Below, piece after piece: positions 30,456 to 33,433 of a stretch of 33,433 nt of DNA; within the stretch, counting starts at the first letter, position 1, and every line of letters begins with the position of its first letter. The translations under genes and the position numbers were made by a program. The DNA comes from a filamentous cyanobacterium ESFC-1 (GTDB taxonomy: Bacteria > Cyanobacteriota > Cyanobacteriia > Cyanobacteriales > Spirulinaceae), in contig KB904821.1 in NCBI GenBank assembly GCA_000380225.1, positions 3,078,401 through 3,111,833 on the forward strand, given 5' to 3'. The notes beneath the pieces are model-generated. The model made no database searches and was not told the DNA's origin. It saw only the letters and a list, made by a program, of their open reading frames with translations.

Positions 30456-33374
30456 ATGCAAAAAAGTAGTCTCGCGATCGCGCTTCTCTTGACTTTTGGC
30501 TTGTCTCCCGTTGCCGCAGTTGCCGAAATTTTGACAAAAACGCCTGTTATTGCTCAAAATGATCCTCGTTCGCAAGCAATGGAGCTTAACGAGCAATCCA
30601 GGGCATTATATAACCAAAGAACGGCAGAAAGTTCGCGAGAGGCGATCGCCCTGTGGGAAGAAGCTTTAGTATTATGGCGGGAAATTGGGGATAGGGAGTG
30701 GGAAGCAATTACCCTGAATAATATTGGTTTTGTTTACAATAGTTTAGGGGAACGAGAGGAGGCGATCGCACGATTTAATGAAGTATTAGAACTAACCCAA
30801 GCAACTGAAAATTATTCCAGTCAAGTCACAACTTTACTAAATTTGGGGTTTACTTATAGTTCTATGGGGGATAAAGAAAAAGCTCTTGAAATTTATAAAC
30901 AAGGTTTAGAAATTGCTAAGGCATTTGAATATACTTCTCCTCAAGCAAGTTTATTAAATAATATTGGCAACATCTATCAATTTTTAGGAGATTACGAGCA
31001 AGCGTCACAATTTTTTAGTGAATCAATTCCTTTACTAAAACAATTAGAAGATAAGCCCCGTTTGGTCTCAACTTTGGTTAATTTGGGCGTTTCTTATAAT
31101 TATCAAGGTCAGAAACAAGAAGCCCTCGATTATTACAATCAAGCTTTAGATTTAGCTAAAGCCATAGAAAATAATTCAGCTTTGGCGACAATTTTAAATA
31201 ATATTGGGGCAATCTATAACGATTTAGGCGACAACGAGCAAGCTTTAACTTATTATCAAGAATCTTTAGCTTTGTTGGAAATAATGGGCGATCGCAACCG
31301 CGAAGCCCTAACTTTAAACAATATTGGCGATTTGTACATCGAATTAGACCAAAGCGATCGCGCCACAGAATTGTTCACCCAAGCCTTAACCATTTTAGAA
31401 GAAACAGGCGATCGCTACGGACAAGCCATTGCTTTAAATAATCTGGGGGCGATTTATGTTGATCAAGACAATTACGAGCAAGGATTACAATTTCTCGACC
31501 GCGCTTTAACCGAATTACAAAGTGTTAATAACCCTCTGGCTGAGGCCAGAACTTTACAACTAATTGCCTATACTTATTATCTGCAAAACAATCGCGATCG
31601 CGCCCTAACTTTATTTAATCAAGCCCTCGTACAACATCAAAAAGTGGGCGATCGCTACTCCGAAGCCCGTACCCTTGCCGGAATTGCTAAAATTCAACGC
31701 GATCGCGACGATTTGAATGGGGCTTTAGAAAGTCTAGAAAATGCGATCGCGATTATCGAGGATTTACGGGCAAATGTCGCCAGTCCCGATTTGCGTACCT
31801 CATTTTTTGCCAATAATCAAGACTTTTACGAATTTTACATCGATTTGCTGATGGAACTGCACCAACAGCAGCGCGATCGCGGCTACGATGCCAAAGCCCT
31901 ACACATCAACGAAAGAGCCAGGGCCCGCAGTTTACTAGACTTACTCGCAGAAGCCAATACCAACATCCGCAAAGGAGTCGATCCGCAACTCCTGAGTCAA
32001 GAACAAAAACTGCAACAACAACTCAACCAAATCGAACAAGCCCGCGTTGCGCTCCTAAGCGGCGAATATAGCCCCGCAGAAGCCGAAGAACTCGAAAAAC
32101 GCCGCACCACGACCCTCGCCCAATATCAAAGCGTACAAGACCAAATACGCGCTACCAGTCCCAATTACGCCGCCCTTACCCAACCCCAACCCCTCACCGC
32201 TTCTCAAATTCAACAAGACATCCTCGACGACGACACGGTGTTGCTGCAATACGCTTTAGGCAAAAATCGCAGCTTTCTCTGGATGGTTAGTAAAAACGAG
32301 ATAAAAAGCTATATTTTGCCGCCCCAAGCCGAAATTGAAGCAGCAGCCCGACAGTTTTATGAAAATCTCAATAATCCCAGTTATGAAATCGGGGACACTC
32401 GCGGTTTGGTGGGAGTGCAGCCTCGTCGGGGAAATGAAGCGGCAAATGTCGCGGATTTAAGCCAAATGATTTTAGGCCCGGTTGCGTCTCAACTGCAAAA
32501 TCGCCGTTTGTTGATTGTCAGCGATGGCGCTTTGCAATACATTCCCTTTGCGGCGTTAACCTTGCCTGAGAGTAATACGCCTTTGATTACCGATTACGAA
32601 ATCGTCAATCTGCCTTCGACTTCGACTTTGAGCGTTTTGCGATCGCAACCCCCCACTTCTGCCCCCAAATCAATCGCCATTGTAGCCGATCCGGTATTTA
32701 GCGATCGCGATCGCCGTCTCGAAGCCCCGGTGAATTCTACGACAGTGGCCCAAGCCGTGGTCAATCGCGCCGCCCAAACCGTTGATGTGGGCTTACAACG
32801 GCTTCCAGGGACGCGCACCGAAGCCCAAGCGATTCTCGATTTAGTTCCCGCAAGTGAAACCGCCGTGGTGTTTGATTTTGCAGCGAATCGCGAGTTTGTC
32901 ACCGATCCGGAAATCAGTCAATATCGCATTTTGCACTTTGCCACTCATGGCATTCTCAACAGCAATTACCCGGAATTATCGGGAATTGTGCTTTCCCTGG
33001 TGGATGCTCAAGGCAATCCGCAAAACGGCTTTTTGCGCTTGCATGATGTTTATAACTTGGATTTGCAAGCAGAATTAGTGGTGTTGAGTGCTTGTCAGAC
33101 GGGTTTGGGTCAAGACGTGAAAGGGGAAGGCTTGGTGGGCTTAACGCGGGGCTTTATGTACGCGGGAACACCTCGCGCCATCGTCAGTTTGTGGAATGTA
33201 GATGACGAAGCCACCGCCGAGATGATGAGCCGTTTTTACCGTTTGTTGTTGCAAGAAAATCTGAGCGCGATCGCGGCGTTGCGTCAAGCCCAGTTGGAAA
33301 TGCAAACGGAAACGCCCTGGAAGAATCCCTATTATTGGGCGGCGTTTACGTTGCAAGGGGAGTTTCTTCAGTAA
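30456..33374 (+). CDS. Secreted TPR-CHAT protein (caspase-like)
   Basis: 972 residues. Residues 1-23 are a signal peptide (MQKSSLAIALLLTFGLSPVA..AVA). From about 60 to 460 there are nine or ten TPR units of exactly 40 residues with the core NNIG or NLG at 88, 128, 168, 208, 248, 288 and 328. A coiled linker follows (500-565). The C-terminal CHAT domain (about 640-970) has the caspase-type dyad: His831 in HFATHG and Cys880 in LSACQTG. GLTRGFMYAGTPRAIVSLW and NPYYWAAF are also typical. CHAT proteases are cut-and-activate enzymes in some systems (for example TPR-CHAT with gRAMP), but cyanobacteria have many exported ones with unknown targets. A CRP-type site overlaps the promoter region. Confidence 0.93.
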   Translation: MQKSSLAIALLLTFGLSPVAAVAEILTKTPVIAQNDPRSQAMELNEQSRALYNQRTAESSREAIALWEEALVLWREIGDREWEAITLNNIGFVYNSLGEREEAIARFNEVLELTQATENYSSQVTTLLNLGFTYSSMGDKEKALEIYKQGLEIAKAFEYTSPQASLLNNIGNIYQFLGDYEQASQFFSESIPLLKQLEDKPRLVSTLVNLGVSYNYQGQKQEALDYYNQALDLAKAIENNSALATILNNIGAIYNDLGDNEQALTYYQESLALLEIMGDRNREALTLNNIGDLYIELDQSDRATELFTQALTILEETGDRYGQAIALNNLGAIYVDQDNYEQGLQFLDRALTELQSVNNPLAEARTLQLIAYTYYLQNNRDRALTLFNQALVQHQKVGDRYSEARTLAGIAKIQRDRDDLNGALESLENAIAIIEDLRANVASPDLRTSFFANNQDFYEFYIDLLMELHQQQRDRGYDAKALHINERARARSLLDLLAEANTNIRKGVDPQLLSQEQKLQQQLNQIEQARVALLSGEYSPAEAEELEKRRTTTLAQYQSVQDQIRATSPNYAALTQPQPLTASQIQQDILDDDTVLLQYALGKNRSFLWMVSKNEIKSYILPPQAEIEAAARQFYENLNNPSYEIGDTRGLVGVQPRRGNEAANVADLSQMILGPVASQLQNRRLLIVSDGALQYIPFAALTLPESNTPLITDYEIVNLPSTSTLSVLRSQPPTSAPKSIAIVADPVFSDRDRRLEAPVNSTTVAQAVVNRAAQTVDVGLQRLPGTRTEAQAILDLVPASETAVVFDFAANREFVTDPEISQYRILHFATHGILNSNYPELSGIVLSLVDAQGNPQNGFLRLHDVYNLDLQAELVVLSACQTGLGQDVKGEGLVGLTRGFMYAGTPRAIVSLWNVDDEATAEMMSRFYRLLLQENLSAIAALRQAQLEMQTETPWKNPYYWAAFTLQGEFLQ

Positions 33375-33387
33375 TCAGTTTTTTGGG

Positions 33388-33415
33388 CAGTCGGCAGTCG
33401 GCAATCGGCAATCGG
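33388..33415. repeat. Heptamer STRR array, 4 units
   Basis: CAGTCGG twice and CAATCGG twice, right after the CHAT gene stop. It is the reverse complement family of the array at 82-109. Confidence 0.85.
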
Positions 33416-33433
33416 TGTGTAGGGGCGGGGGTT

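Noticed and set aside
30456-33374. Type III-E CRISPR (gRAMP-TPR-CHAT, Craspase) component
   Set aside because: It has a signal peptide, lies alone and has no gRAMP or CRISPR nearby; it is the exported CHAT type common in cyanobacteria.

Overview
The window is chromosomal DNA from a cyanobacterium. The octamer GCGATCGC (HIP1) recurs throughout, inside and between genes. The gene set includes a PetL-like cytochrome b6f subunit, a candidate NdhP subunit of NDH-1, a cyAbrB regulator of the Sll0822 type, a photolyase of the Synechococcus type, and several small proteins known only from cyanobacteria. Heptamer short tandem repeats (STRRs) occur at six places, which points to a larger, repeat-rich, perhaps filamentous species. 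I cannot name the genus. No rRNA, tRNA, CRISPR array, prophage or intact transposase was seen.

Left part (1-10000): a small conserved protein, a metallo-beta-lactamase-fold hydrolase, a 40-residue candidate ndhP, a CPA1 cation/proton antiporter with a TrkA-N domain, an ArnT-like membrane glycosyltransferase with a clear terminator, a cyAbrB gene with a possible operator, a cysteine-free Rrf2 regulator followed by a GFA-family zinc protein, then folK, a NUDIX hydrolase and a convergent, overlapping tlyA.

Middle (10000-19000): a PP2C phosphatase with a zinc ribbon is followed by an FHA-Ser/Thr kinase. A roughly 180 bp remnant of an IS200/IS605 element lies between them. The annotated start and first 14 codons of the kinase come from the right end of this remnant, so the FHA domain has lost its natural first strand. 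Then come a DUF4327 protein, aroB, petL, an unknown protein with a CRP-like site upstream, a photolyase, and a recombinase-like protein whose catalytic N-terminus looks degenerate.

Right part (19000-33433): a repeat-rich accessory stretch. It holds an Rpn-type nuclease with a tandemly duplicated, broken 3' copy, a MITE-like element, a membrane-anchored helical protein, and a sucC/sucD-like pair. The alpha-like subunit has Asp where the catalytic phosphohistidine should be, and the beta-like subunit carries an in-frame insert that looks repeat-derived. Next is a large methyltransferase of the DNA-phosphorothioation-associated type, with no dnd genes nearby, whose core lies between two copies of a roughly 150-residue domain. 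Heptamer repeats run up to, or into, the start codons of sucD and this methyltransferase. A small membrane protein, a putative outer-membrane barrel, a 680 bp palindrome-rich spacer, tpiA and a secreted TPR-CHAT protein with a CRP-like promoter site complete the window.

Most likely linked functions are the phosphatase/kinase pair (reversible Ser/Thr phosphorylation), folK with the NUDIX gene, Rrf2 with GFA, and the sucC/sucD pair. The other neighbours look like unrelated housekeeping genes, as is usual in cyanobacterial chromosomes.
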